Assembly (NCBI RefSeq): GCF_030694085.1
Contig: NZ_JAUXZE010000056.1
Coordinates: 1-64,000 of the forward strand
DNA: 64,000 nucleotides
Direction: 5' to 3'
Source of the DNA: Tabrizicola sp.
GTDB taxonomy: Bacteria > Pseudomonadota > Alphaproteobacteria > Rhodobacterales > Rhodobacteraceae
Shown here: piece by piece, positions 7,475 to 15,162 of the stretch
Layout: every line of letters begins with the position of its first letter
How positions within the stretch are numbered: position 1 is the stretch's first letter
Notes under the pieces: generated by a model
What the model was told of the DNA's origin: nothing
Seen by the model: the letters and a program-made list of their open reading frames with translations, nothing else
The model's database searches: none
Made by a program: the position numbers and the translations under genes

Positions 7475-8683
7475 TCAGAGGCGCCGGCTGGCCAGAAGAA
7501 GTGCGGCAGGACCGGCAAGAAGACTTAGGGCAAGGCCCAGACGCGCGGCCTCCTGCATCGCGCCGCCGGGAAGGGCGGTGGCCAGGCTTAGGACGGGAAC
7601 AGTGAAGCCCATAGCCATGATCAGCGTGATCCGCAGGACATCGCGCAAGGTGACACCTGCCGGCAGGCGCAGGCCAAGTGCGGCGGCTAGGCCAAGGCCG
7701 ATCAGGATCATCCCAAGCGGCCGACCCAGCCAAAGCGCGGCGAGCGTGGTCAGGGTGGTGGGCGCGAAGGCCGAAAGATCGACGCCGCCGCGCGTCAGGC
7801 CGAAAAGGAAAAGGACCCCCGTCAGCGGCCAGGCAAGCGCGTGGGCCAGCCGGTTGAGTGGGTCGTGCAGCAGTTCTTCCGCTTCGGCGAAAAGCCCGAA
7901 GCTGCGGTCGGCATGGGCGATGGCCGGGATCACCGGCAACAGCCCCAGCACTGGCGGCAGGCCAGAGGCCGCGACACCGATCCAGGACAGAAGGCATGCA
8001 ATCACATAAGGCAAGAGCCGCCGACTGGACTGTCGCCGGGTCTCGGGCGCAGTGGGATCGGGCGTCCGGCCAAAGAGCGTCCAGGTCGCAAGTGCTGCGA
8101 CAAGCGGCAAGAGAAGCCAGACCAGCCGCAGCGAAACCGCGGGCTGGGTGAGGCCGGAAATGAGAAGCGCCAGGATATCGGTGGCGATCGATAGCAAGAG
8201 CAGCAGATGCAGCGCCGGATGCCCCGGCCCGAAGACCGCGCGCCCGATCAGGAAGCACAAGACGACATCACTGCCCAGGGGAACCTGCCAGCCGGTCGCG
8301 AATCCGGCCTCCTCGGCCGTCTCGATCAGGCTGCCGACCAGGATCCACATCAGCGCCGCCCCGGCGATCCCGCCAAGGGTCAATCCGGCTGGAAGCAGCG
8401 CCTGGCGGCCCTTGAGCGCGCCATGTTCCAGCCTCAGCGCCTCCCACAGTTCCTTGCCGATGAAGAACAGGAATAGCGACATGGCGGCATCGGCCACCAG
8501 GTTCAACGGCGTCAGGCTGACGGGCAGGGGGACGATCCAGCCGGGAAGGGGCAGGTCAACAAGCCGCCATTCGATGCTGTCGTAATAGCTGGCCGGGGCA
8601 AGATTGACCCAGAGCGTTGCCAGCGCCGCGCCGCCGATAAGCGCCTTGGCGAAACGGGGCACGAAGGAAGAGACGCGATACAT
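7475..8683 (-). CDS. NhaA-family Na+/H+ antiporter homologue with altered active-site pair
   Basis: About 402 residues from the ATG at 8683 (the ORF track starts 41 codons further up, in sequence without membrane character). Roughly eleven hydrophobic helices are visible. NhaA hallmarks are a broken helix with GWQVPLGSDVVLCFLIG and a second at LLSIATDILALLISG. In canonical NhaA the latter carries an Asp-Asp pair; here the pair reads Thr-Asp, so one ion-binding acid is missing. It probably moves monovalent cations or protons, but stoichiometry or function may differ. It lies 134 bp upstream of kpsT on the same strand. Confidence 0.82.
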   Translation of the reverse strand: MYRVSSFVPRFAKALIGGAALATLWVNLAPASYYDSIEWRLVDLPLPGWIVPLPVSLTPLNLVADAAMSLFLFFIGKELWEALRLEHGALKGRQALLPAGLTLGGIAGAALMWILVGSLIETAEEAGFATGWQVPLGSDVVLCFLIGRAVFGPGHPALHLLLLLSIATDILALLISGLTQPAVSLRLVWLLLPLVAALATWTLFGRTPDPTAPETRRQSSRRLLPYVIACLLSWIGVAASGLPPVLGLLPVIPAIAHADRSFGLFAEAEELLHDPLNRLAHALAWPLTGVLFLFGLTRGGVDLSAFAPTTLTTLAALWLGRPLGMILIGLGLAAALGLRLPAGVTLRDVLRITLIMAMGFTVPVLSLATALPGGAMQEAARLGLALSLLAGPAALLLASRRL

Positions 8684-9408
8684 CAGGCGGACTCGGGACC
8701 AGGGCCAGGGCGCAGGGTTCCATTTGACCCGGATTTGCGCGCACCGCAATGGGCGGCCCTGCCTTGGAACGGGGAGCCGTCGCAGGGGGCATCGAGCCCC
8801 CCGCAACGGCGCTGCCGCAGACCGATTGGACCGGCCACCGCGCGGGTGGACGGTGGGAACGTCCGGCGGGAGTTTCCGGCGATCTTCCGGCGGAGATGGT
8901 CACGGATCGATCCGGCCCTCAGGTCCGTCAAGCCGACGCGGTCGCCAGTCGAAACGGTTGTGCGGACGGGGGATCGGGGTCAAGGCACGGGCGGACGCAT
9001 TGCGCCATCATTGGGGCCATCATCGGGGATGGGGGGCTTTGGGTCTGCCTTCGGATCGTTTTCAGGATATGGGGCAGGACATGGGGGCGTTCGCACGCAA
9101 AGAAGCGCCGGGGCGCGCGGCGAATGACTTTGAGCATCGGGCGGCCGGATTTGCGACTGCGAAGCACAGACGCTGGCTTGGTCTGCATTGCCACCAGAGC
9201 CGCAAGATCGATCCGGGAAAGGCGGTCCTTTTGATAGGCTTTCGGGAAGGGAGGGGGGCCGCACGGCCTGCTGTCCGTGACTGGTGCGGCGTCCAGGCTT
9301 GGGCGGCGGGTCTGGTGTCAGAACTATCATGGCCAGGCTGCGGCAGAGGGGCGGGGCAGCGGCGTGGCCGGGGTTGCGGGTCGCGGCGGCTCAGGTCAGG
9401 CTTGGGAC
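8684..9408. other. Long interval without a supported gene
   Basis: About 725 bp upstream of both the NhaA-like gene (minus) and the glycosylase gene (plus). Long ORFs cross it (for example 8604-9560 plus and 8928-9194 minus), but they are Arg/Gly-rich, overlap real genes or each other, and show no domain. It probably carries two divergent promoters; no RNA gene could be recognised. Confidence 0.5.
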
Positions 9409-9987
9409 ATGCAGTTGAGCGTGGAGATCCGCGCCTGTCGCCTCTGTGCCGCGCGCTTTGTGGCCACGGCGACGGCGCACGCGCCGCGGCCGGTGGTCTG
9501 GTTCCGGCCCGGGGCGCGGATAATGGTGGCAGGGCAGGCTCCCGGTCTGCGGGTGCATGACAGCGGGCGGCCCTTCACCGACCGCTCCGGTGACCGCTTG
9601 CGCGACTGGATGGGGCTGAGCGAGGCCGAGTTCTACGACCTCGACCGTGTGGCCGTGGTGCCAATGGCGTTCTGCTTTCCCGGCTATGACGCGACCGGCA
9701 GCGACCTGCCCCCGCCGCCCATCTGCGCGGCAATGTGGAGAGGGCGGGTGCTGGACGCTTTGGGTGACATGCCGCTGACCCTTCTGGTCGGCGGTGCCGC
9801 GATCCGCTGGCACACGGGCCTGCGCGACGTCACCAAAGCCGTGGCCGATTGGCGCGCCTTTGCCGCGCGGGGCGTCTTTCCCTTGCCGCATCCGTCGTGG
9901 CGGAATACGGGGTGGCTGAAACGCCATCCCTGGTTCGAGGCCGAGCTTCTTCCGGCCTTGCGCGCCCGGGTCCGGGAGGTTCTTTGA
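9409..9987 (+). CDS. Uracil-DNA glycosylase superfamily protein, probable 4Fe-4S type
   Basis: A 192-residue protein from ATG 9409; the upstream ORF extension is non-coding. Glycosylase motif 1 appears as VAGQAPGLRVHDSGRPF (about 40-56), with Gln in place of the acid commonly seen, and motif 2 as HPSWRNTGW near the C-terminus. Four cysteines at about 10, 13, 89 and 106 have C-x2-C ... C-x16-C spacing, matching the iron-sulfur ligands of family 4/5 glycosylases. A role in base excision repair is likely, but the actual damaged base recognised is uncertain. The stop overlaps the next start by 1 nt (TGATG), implying translational coupling. Confidence 0.85.
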   Translation: MQLSVEIRACRLCAARFVATATAHAPRPVVWFRPGARIMVAGQAPGLRVHDSGRPFTDRSGDRLRDWMGLSEAEFYDLDRVAVVPMAFCFPGYDATGSDLPPPPICAAMWRGRVLDALGDMPLTLLVGGAAIRWHTGLRDVTKAVADWRAFAARGVFPLPHPSWRNTGWLKRHPWFEAELLPALRARVREVL

Positions 9988-10772
9988 TGTCAGAGCTAGT
10001 GACCCTGCTTGACGCGGCCCATGCCGCCGTTTCGGCCGACCCCGAGAACGAGGTCCTGCGCCTGCGTTTCTTCGAGCGGCTGGCCGACGGCGAAATGGTG
10101 CTGCTTCTGGAACGCGAGGCGGAGGGCCAAAGCCTGGAGCCGAAGGTGTTCGCGCTGGAGGACGGGCCTGTGGTCCTGGTCTTCGACCGCGAGGAACGGC
10201 TGGCCAGCTTTACTGGCGGGATCGCGCCCTATGCCGCGCTGCCGGGGCGGGTGATTGCGGGGCTTCTGAAGGGGCAGGGGATCGGGATGGGCGTGAACCT
10301 GGGCGTGGCACCCTCGTCCATGCTGCTGCCGCCCGAGGCGATGGACTGGCTGGCCGAGACGCTGGAGGAGGCGCCCGAGGAGGTCGAGGCGCGGCCCGAG
10401 GCGTTTGTCGCGCCGACCGTCCCCGAAGCGGTGATCGCGGCGCTGGACGGCAAGCTTGCCCGGGCCGGAGGGCTGGCGGCGGCGGCGGTGCTGGCGGGTG
10501 TGGTCTATGCGGGTGGGCGGCGCGGCCACCTCCTTGCGGTGCTGGATGCGGTGGACGGGGCGCAAGCGGCCCTGGCCCGCGCGATGAACGAGGCGCTGGT
10601 CTTTTCTGGCGTCGAGGCGGGCGAGCTGGACGTGGTCTTTCTGGCAAGTGGCGATCCGGCGGCAGCGGCGCTGGCCAAGGTCGGCTTGCGGTTCGACCTT
10701 CCAGCCCCAGAAAGGCCAGCGGCCGCCGCAGCCCCCGGCATGGACCCGTCGCGGCCGCCGAAGCTTCGGTGA
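9987..10772 (+). CDS. SseB-family protein
   Basis: A 261-residue protein starting at the ATG that overlaps the glycosylase stop. The N-terminal 120 residues (MSELVTLLDAAHAA ... VFALEDGPVVLVFDREERLASF) match the SseB N-terminal fold. The C-terminal half (about 150-240) resembles the SseB C-terminal domain, with an Ala-rich middle. SseB-like proteins have no firmly known biochemical role, and the name comes from sequence family only. The tail (APERPAAAAAPGMDPSRPPKLR) is Pro/Ala-rich. A dispersed GCCTCCGGCGGGG repeat begins right after the stop. Confidence 0.78.
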   Translation: MSELVTLLDAAHAAVSADPENEVLRLRFFERLADGEMVLLLEREAEGQSLEPKVFALEDGPVVLVFDREERLASFTGGIAPYAALPGRVIAGLLKGQGIGMGVNLGVAPSSMLLPPEAMDWLAETLEEAPEEVEARPEAFVAPTVPEAVIAALDGKLARAGGLAAAAVLAGVVYAGGRRGHLLAVLDAVDGAQAALARAMNEALVFSGVEAGELDVVFLASGDPAAAALAKVGLRFDLPAPERPAAAAAPGMDPSRPPKLR

Positions 10773-10773
10773 C

Positions 10774-10809
10774 GCCTCCGGCGGGGATATTTTGGCAAAG
10801 ATGAAAGGC
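10774..10809 (+). repeat. Dispersed 36-bp element GCCTCCGGCGGGGATA...CAAAGATGAAAGGC, copy A
   Basis: It lies immediately downstream of the SseB stop. It matches a minus-strand copy at 52995-53030 at 34 of 36 positions, and its left part matches further copies at 52941-52965 and 53477-53502. All copies are just beyond gene ends, so they may be RNA-level 3' elements or a repetitive mobile sequence. Confidence 0.75.
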
Positions 10810-10880
10810 TTAAGTTGGGGTATCTTGATACCGTTGTTGTAAGTGTTTGTTTTTTATGTGATAAATATTGATCCACGCGC

Positions 10881-10909
10881 TTGACGCAGCGCGGACCTTC
10901 GGCGATAAG
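10881..10909 (+). promoter_or_regulatory. Probable promoter of rplM-rpsI
   Basis: TTGACG (10881-10886) and GATAAG (10904-10909) separated by 17 bp resemble a housekeeping sigma promoter. They lie about 55 bp upstream of the rplM start, following an AT-rich stretch (10840-10872). Confidence 0.55.
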
Positions 10910-10926
10910 CCCGCATCCGAGTTTCC

Positions 10927-10945
10927 GGGGGCGCCTCAGGCCCCC
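10927..10945 (+). promoter_or_regulatory. Hairpin in the rplM 5' leader
   Basis: GGGGGC and GCCCCC form a 6-bp GC stem around GCCTCAG, followed by TTCTTCTTT, 18 bases before the rplM ATG. Ribosomal protein operons often carry autoregulatory leader structures, and L13 is known to control its own operon in E. coli. Whether this hairpin is that site is an inference. Confidence 0.4.
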
Positions 10946-10963
10946 TTCTTCTTTGGGAAAACC

Positions 10964-11428
10964 ATGAAAACCTTCACCGCTACTCCGGCGGACATCGAGA
11001 AGAAGTGGATCCTGATCGACGCCGAGGGCGTCGTTCTGGGCCGCCTTGCCACGATCGTCGCCAATATCCTGCGCGGCAAGAACAAGCCGACCTTCACCCC
11101 CCACATGGACATGGGTGACAACGTCATCATCATCAACGCCGACAAGGTGCAGATGACTGGCAACAAGCGCAACGACAAGATCTACTACTGGCACACCGGC
11201 CACCCCGGCGGCATCAAGCAGCGCACCGCGCGGCAGGTGCTGGAAGGCAAGCACCCCGAGCGCGTGGTGGAAAAGGCCGTCGAGCGCATGATCACCCGCA
11301 ACCGTCTGGGCCGTCAGCAGATGACGAACCTGCGCGTCTACGCCGGGGCCGAGCATCCGCATGAAGCACAGCAGCCCACCGTTCTGGACGTGAAAGTCCT
11401 GAACCCGAAGAACACCCGGAGCGCGTGA
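10964..11428 (+). CDS. rplM: 50S ribosomal protein L13
   Basis: A 154-residue large-subunit protein that binds 23S rRNA early in assembly. Conserved L13 features are [49 protein letters not shown], and [26 protein letters not shown]. The ATG at 10964 is chosen because the 32 upstream ORF codons cover the leader hairpin and lack L13 similarity. Two bases separate it from rpsI, the conserved L13-S9 operon. Confidence 0.98.
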   Translation: MKTFTATPADIEKKWILIDAEGVVLGRLATIVANILRGKNKPTFTPHMDMGDNVIIINADKVQMTGNKRNDKIYYWHTGHPGGIKQRTARQVLEGKHPERVVEKAVERMITRNRLGRQQMTNLRVYAGAEHPHEAQQPTVLDVKVLNPKNTRSA

Positions 11429-11430
11429 TC

Positions 11431-11913
11431 ATGGCCGATATCAAATCTCTTGATGACCTGAAGTCGGCTGTCGGTTCCGCCCCCGCTGCGGTGGAAGCCG
11501 CGCCGCGTGTGGCCGTCCGTGACAAGCTGGGCCGCTCGTATGCGACCGGCAAGCGCAAGGACGCGGTCGCCCGTGTCTGGGTCAAGCCCGGTTCCGGCAA
11601 GGTTGTGGTCAATGGCAAGGAAATGGCGGTCTACTTCGCCCGTCCCGTGCTGCAGATGATCCTGAAGCAGCCGTTCACCGTGGCCAACGTGGAAGGCCAG
11701 TTCGATGTCTACGCGACCGTCGCCGGCGGGGGCCTCTCGGGCCAGGCTGGCGCTGTGAAGCACGGCATCTCGAAGGCGCTGCAGCTGTACGAGCCCACGC
11801 TGCGCGGTGCCCTGAAGGCCGCCGGCTTCCTGACCCGCGACAGCCGCGTCGTCGAACGGAAGAAGTACGGCAAGCCGAAGGCCCGCCGCTCGTTCCAGTT
11901 CTCGAAGCGCTAA
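11431..11913 (+). CDS. rpsI: 30S ribosomal protein S9
   Basis: A 160-residue small-subunit protein whose C-terminal tail reaches the P-site tRNA. The core is [29 protein letters not shown] ... [19 protein letters not shown], ending in the invariant basic tail ([17 protein letters not shown]). An N-terminal extension of about 35 residues ([18 protein letters not shown]) precedes the conserved core, as in other Rhodobacterales. A GTG two codons upstream lies in the rplM stop; the ATG at 11431 is preferred. Confidence 0.98.
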   Translation: MADIKSLDDLKSAVGSAPAAVEAAPRVAVRDKLGRSYATGKRKDAVARVWVKPGSGKVVVNGKEMAVYFARPVLQMILKQPFTVANVEGQFDVYATVAGGGLSGQAGAVKHGISKALQLYEPTLRGALKAAGFLTRDSRVVERKKYGKPKARRSFQFSKR

Positions 11914-11953
11914 TTGCCATCGTAGGATGCGCTACAGCGCACCTTGCCTTGCG

Positions 11954-11981
11954 AAGGCCCGCCCTTGTGGCGGGCCTTTTG
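11954..11981 (+). terminator. Rho-independent terminator of rplM-rpsI
   Basis: A 10-bp stem AAGGCCCGCC/GGCGGGCCTT with a 5-base loop (CTTGT) ends in TTTTG, 40 bases after the rpsI stop. Confidence 0.85.
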
Positions 11982-11993
11982 CTTTGCGGTTGC

Positions 11994-12021
11994 CAAAAAA
12001 AGGGCCGGGAAAACCCGGCCC
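11994..12021 (-). terminator. Rho-independent terminator for the DUF1127 gene
   Basis: On the minus strand GGGCCGGG-TTTT-CCCGGCCC is followed by seven T. It lies about 40 bp beyond the stop of the convergent DUF1127 gene, back to back with the rpsI terminator. Confidence 0.88.
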
Positions 12022-12062
12022 AGTCAGGGGTAAGAGCGTCAGGACGCCCGGGGACTCTGGCC

Positions 12063-12266
12063 TCAGGGTTGCCAGAAGGGTTTGGTGTATTCGCGGCGCA
12101 CTTCCTGCGGATCAAGGCCGATGTCGCGCAGAAGATGCGCATCCAGGTGGGCCAGGCGCTGACGCTCGCGGCGGCGGGTCAAAGCGGTGAGAAATGCACT
12201 GCGGACGCGCGAGAAGGTCCCGGAACGGGTGCGCAGCGGCAAATTCGCGATATGGGTCTGGGGCAT
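12063..12266 (-). CDS. DUF1127 domain small protein
   Basis: A 67-residue protein. The C-terminal RRRERQRLAHLDAHLLRDIGLDPQEVRREYTKPFW is a textbook DUF1127 motif (L-x-L-D-x-H-L-L-x-D-I-G). The N-terminus is short and basic. Some DUF1127 proteins bind RNA and affect phosphate or stress physiology in alphaproteobacteria; this one is untested. ATG 12266 is preceded by GGAGGC on the minus strand. The 594-residue ORF in the track is an antisense read-through of the MocR gene and is not real. It is divergent from a MocR regulator across a 72-bp AT-rich region. Confidence 0.9.
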   Translation of the reverse strand: MPQTHIANLPLRTRSGTFSRVRSAFLTALTRRRERQRLAHLDAHLLRDIGLDPQEVRREYTKPFWQP

Positions 12267-12284
12267 TTGAGCCTCCTTCGATTT

Positions 12285-12298
12285 TTGTATTGATACAA
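12285..12298. promoter_or_regulatory. Candidate operator TTGTATTGATACAA between DUF1127 and mocR-type genes
   Basis: A perfect 6+2+6 inverted repeat in the 72-bp divergent promoter region. Its right part TGATACAA recurs as a direct repeat at 12365-12372, inside the first codons of the regulator gene. MocR-type regulators usually bind paired repeats near their own divergent promoters, so autoregulation and control of the DUF1127 gene is a reasonable inference. Confidence 0.5.
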
Positions 12299-12338
12299 TA
12301 AGCCTGCTTTGGTACACACAATGTAGTATCTCCGCCGA

Positions 12339-13763
12339 ATGAGTCGCCAGAGGATTATTGTGACTGATACAAATTGGGCGCCCGACCTGACTCAATTCCC
12401 CGGGCCGAAGTATCTCGCCTTGTCGCGCGCCCTGCGGGATGCGATCCGTGCGGGGGATCTGCCGGCCAACTCCCAGCTGCCGACTGTGCGTGATCTGGCC
12501 TGGCGCCTGCATCTGACACCCGGAACCGTGGCCCGTGCCTACCAGCTTGCGACGCAAGAGGGGCTTCTGGCGGCCACCGTCGGACGCGGGACCTTTGTGG
12601 CGGCGCAATCGCCGCGCCTTGGCCCGACCCAGGCATTGTATACGGAGCGGGTGACCGGCGGCACGACCGGGCTGGTTGACCTCCGCCCGCCGCAGGTGCC
12701 GGAAGTCGGCCAGGCCGAGGCCTTCCGCGCCGCCCTTCTGGAGATGGCAGGGACGACGGGGCAGGGCTGGCTCGATTATACCAGCCAGATGGGCGAGGCC
12801 AGCTTGCGGGCCGAGATCGTGACCTGGATGGGCGACCGCATCCTTGGTCCCATCGGACCCGAGGATGTGGCGCTGACCCACGGCGGGCAGAACGCGATTT
12901 CCCTGATCTTCGATTGCTGCCTGCGTGGCGAACGCCCCGTGGTCCTGATCGAGGAACTTGCCTATCCCGGCTTTCGCTATGCCGCCCGCGCCGCGCGGGC
13001 CGAGGTTGTACCTGTCGAGATCGACGAACACGGCATCGTCCCCGGCGCGCTGGAGGCGGCCTGTCGCCGTCACGGCGCGCAGGTCCTGTGCCTGACGACC
13101 GAGGCGCAGAACCCCTCGACCGGCCGGATGCCGGTCAAGCGGCGTCAGGAGATCGCCGAGATCGCCCGCCGCTATGACCTGCAGATTCTCGAAGACGACT
13201 GCTATTCTGTCGCCGAAAGCGACATCCCGTCCTTGCGTGCGCTGGCGCCAGAGCGGGTCTGGCTGGTCGGATCGGTCTCGAAGACGATCTCGGCGGCGCT
13301 GCGGTTCGGCTATGTGATCTGCCCGGCGGGTATGGGCGAGGCGGGGCGGCTGACTGCGCAGCACGGATTCTTCGCGCTGTCGCGCCCGGTGGCCGACCTG
13401 ATGCTGCACCTTTTCCGTTCCGGCGAAGCGCAGCGGATCAAGGTGGAGGTGCAGGCCGAATTCGCGACCCGGTTGCAGACCCTGGTCAACCGGCTGGGCG
13501 CCTATGATCTTGGCTGGCAGCCTGGTGTGCCCTTCGTCTGGCTGCGTCTGCCAATCGGCTGGCGGGCTTCGGCCTTCGTGCGTGCCGCCGAGGCCCGCGG
13601 GGTTCTGGTCCGGTCGGCCGACGAATATGCCCTGGTCCACGGCCGTGCGCCGAATGCGATCCGCCTGGCGATTGCTGGCAACCTGCCGCGCGATGCGTTC
13701 GAGGCCGCCGTGCAGACCCTTTCCGACCTTCTTGGCCGGCCGCCTTCGGACCTGTCCGTATAG
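12339..13763 (+). CDS. MocR-type transcriptional regulator (GntR wHTH fused to aminotransferase fold)
   Basis: A 474-residue protein. Residues about 22-85 are a GntR winged helix (LSRALRDAIRAGDLPANSQLPTVRDLAWRLHLTPGTVARAYQLA, then GRGTFVA). From about 110 a class-I aminotransferase-like domain follows, with LTTEAQNPSTGRMP and the PLP lysine in GSVSKTISAALRFGYVI. Such regulators sense PLP or amino-compounds and rarely catalyse transamination. Divergent from the DUF1127 gene; a likely operator lies between. ATG 12339 has a weak ribosome-binding site but fits the domain start. The target pathway is not evident from its neighbours. Confidence 0.92.
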   Translation: MSRQRIIVTDTNWAPDLTQFPGPKYLALSRALRDAIRAGDLPANSQLPTVRDLAWRLHLTPGTVARAYQLATQEGLLAATVGRGTFVAAQSPRLGPTQALYTERVTGGTTGLVDLRPPQVPEVGQAEAFRAALLEMAGTTGQGWLDYTSQMGEASLRAEIVTWMGDRILGPIGPEDVALTHGGQNAISLIFDCCLRGERPVVLIEELAYPGFRYAARAARAEVVPVEIDEHGIVPGALEAACRRHGAQVLCLTTEAQNPSTGRMPVKRRQEIAEIARRYDLQILEDDCYSVAESDIPSLRALAPERVWLVGSVSKTISAALRFGYVICPAGMGEAGRLTAQHGFFALSRPVADLMLHLFRSGEAQRIKVEVQAEFATRLQTLVNRLGAYDLGWQPGVPFVWLRLPIGWRASAFVRAAEARGVLVRSADEYALVHGRAPNAIRLAIAGNLPRDAFEAAVQTLSDLLGRPPSDLSV

Positions 13764-13887
13764 GAAAAACCCGACCTGTTGCATTTGGGACTCGCTCACA
13801 GGGAATGGCCAATCCGTGAGTTGACCGAAGGGCAAGCTCTGCCTCACAGTCCGGGCACGAGCAGAACAAAAAAAGAGAGCCCGAAAA

Positions 13888-14148
13888 ATGGGACTTCAAC
13901 ATGCATTCCACGCGCCGCACGGCGGCGCGGATTTTCTGGGTTGGCGCAAGACCCGTCAGGGTGCCACCGAGATCGTCTACGATGACGGCGTCGCCCGCCG
14001 CATGATCTGGCGCGTGGCCACCGACGACCCGTCCGAAGCCCGCATCGCCGAAGCGTTGCGCGTCGCCGTGGGCTCGATCCGCGTCGTCCCCACGCTTTAT
14101 GACGAGCTGAAGAAACGGGCGATCGCCATCGAGCGCGTCGCGGGTTGA
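13888..14148 (+). CDS. Small uncharacterised protein (86 aa)
   Basis: I do not recognise the family. It is 86 residues with no signal peptide or membrane helix. It is balanced in charged residues and contains FLGWRKTRQGATEIVYDDGVARRMIWRVATDD, which looks like short beta-strands, followed by a helical C-terminus (LYDELKKRAIAIERV). Codon use resembles that of its neighbours and it is followed by a GC-rich hairpin (CCGGGGC/GCCCCGG), so it is probably real. It sits between the MocR gene and an ABC importer on the same strand; no functional link is shown. Confidence 0.6.
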   Translation: MGLQHAFHAPHGGADFLGWRKTRQGATEIVYDDGVARRMIWRVATDDPSEARIAEALRVAVGSIRVVPTLYDELKKRAIAIERVAG

Positions 14149-14243
14149 CCGGGCCGGGGCCCCAGCGCCCCGGTTCGCGCCGCCACAGCTTGATTTCCCA
14201 CCGTTTTGATGGCCCTCTTGCCTAAAGCCATGCGTTCGGTCTA

Positions 14244-14255
14244 ATTTGATCAAAT
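14244..14255. promoter_or_regulatory. Palindrome ATTTGATCAAAT upstream of the PotBCA-type operon
   Basis: A perfect 12-bp palindrome, AT-rich in a GC-rich genome, about 38 bp before the first permease start. Its position suggests a repressor or activator site for the importer; the regulator is unknown. Confidence 0.4.
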
Positions 14256-14292
14256 GACAAGGCTGCCGGAGTGCAGTCGGACAGGGGGAATG

Positions 14293-15162
14293 ATGGCGCA
14301 AACGCCGGGATCCGAGGCCAGGACGGGCCTCAAGCTGATCTCTCCGACAGCAATCTACGTGATTCTCCTGCTCGCCGTGCCGTTGGCGACCGTGCTGATC
14401 TATTCCGTGATGACCGGGGGGCGGGGGATCGTGGCTTTCCCGCTGACCTTCGAGAACTACGCCCAACTCTGGTCGAAGTCGGTTTACGGCTACATCATGT
14501 TCAAGTCGCTGATGGTGGCGCTGGCCGTGACCTTCATCACCGTGATGCTCGCATATCCGGTCGCCTATTTTGTCAGCTTCCACGTCAAGCCCGAACGCAA
14601 AAGCCTGTGGCTGTTCCTGATTACCATCCCGTTCTGGACCAGCTACATCATCCGCGTCAGCCTGTGGTTCGTGATCCTCGGCTACGACGGGCTGCTGGAT
14701 AAGGCGTTGATGGCGCTGGGAATCATGGACTCGCAGCTGAACTTTGCCAGCTATGGAATCCCGGCGATCATTTTCGTGCTGGCCCATGCCTACGCCCCCT
14801 TCGCCGTCCTGCCGATCTTTGTCAGTCTCGAGAAAGTCGATCGCTCGCTCCTTGAGGCCGGACAGGACCTCGGGGAAAGCCGCTGGGTTACGTTCCTGCG
14901 CGTGACCTTGCCATTGTCGATGCCCGGCGTGATAGCAGCTGCGTTGATCGTCTTCATCCCGACCGTCGGCGACTATGTCACTCCGAAACTAGTCGGCGAC
15001 GGCAAGGAGCCGATGATTGCCAACTTCATCGAGACCCAGCTTCTGCGCCTGCAGAACATGCCGCAAGGCTCGGCCTTCGCGGTGGCCTCGATGCTTATGG
15101 TGGGGATCGTCAGCGTGATCTTCGTGCTCTTGAACCGACGCTTCCTTGGGGGATCGAAATGA
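14293..15162 (+). CDS. ABC transporter permease, PotB-type (spermidine/putrescine-like)
   Basis: About 289 residues with six predicted membrane helices and the permease EAA-type loop SLLEAGQDLGESRWVTFLRVTLPLSMPGV that docks on the ATPase. The second of two adjacent ATGs (14293) is best spaced from GGGGG. The first ATG in the ORF track, at 14254, is unlikely. Substrates of this subfamily include polyamines and other cationic or carboxylated solutes, so the exact solute is not predictable. ATGA overlap with the next permease gene. Confidence 0.88.
   Translation: MAQTPGSEARTGLKLISPTAIYVILLLAVPLATVLIYSVMTGGRGIVAFPLTFENYAQLWSKSVYGYIMFKSLMVALAVTFITVMLAYPVAYFVSFHVKPERKSLWLFLITIPFWTSYIIRVSLWFVILGYDGLLDKALMALGIMDSQLNFASYGIPAIIFVLAHAYAPFAVLPIFVSLEKVDRSLLEAGQDLGESRWVTFLRVTLPLSMPGVIAAALIVFIPTVGDYVTPKLVGDGKEPMIANFIETQLLRLQNMPQGSAFAVASMLMVGIVSVIFVLLNRRFLGGSK

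Noticed and set aside
8604-9560. 318-residue plus ORF across the gap before the glycosylase gene
   Set aside because: Arg/Gly-rich, overlaps two real genes, no ribosome-binding site or domain.
12267-13847. N-terminal part of the 594-residue minus ORF (12063-13847)
   Set aside because: Only the last 67 residues (DUF1127) are real; the rest is antisense to the MocR gene.
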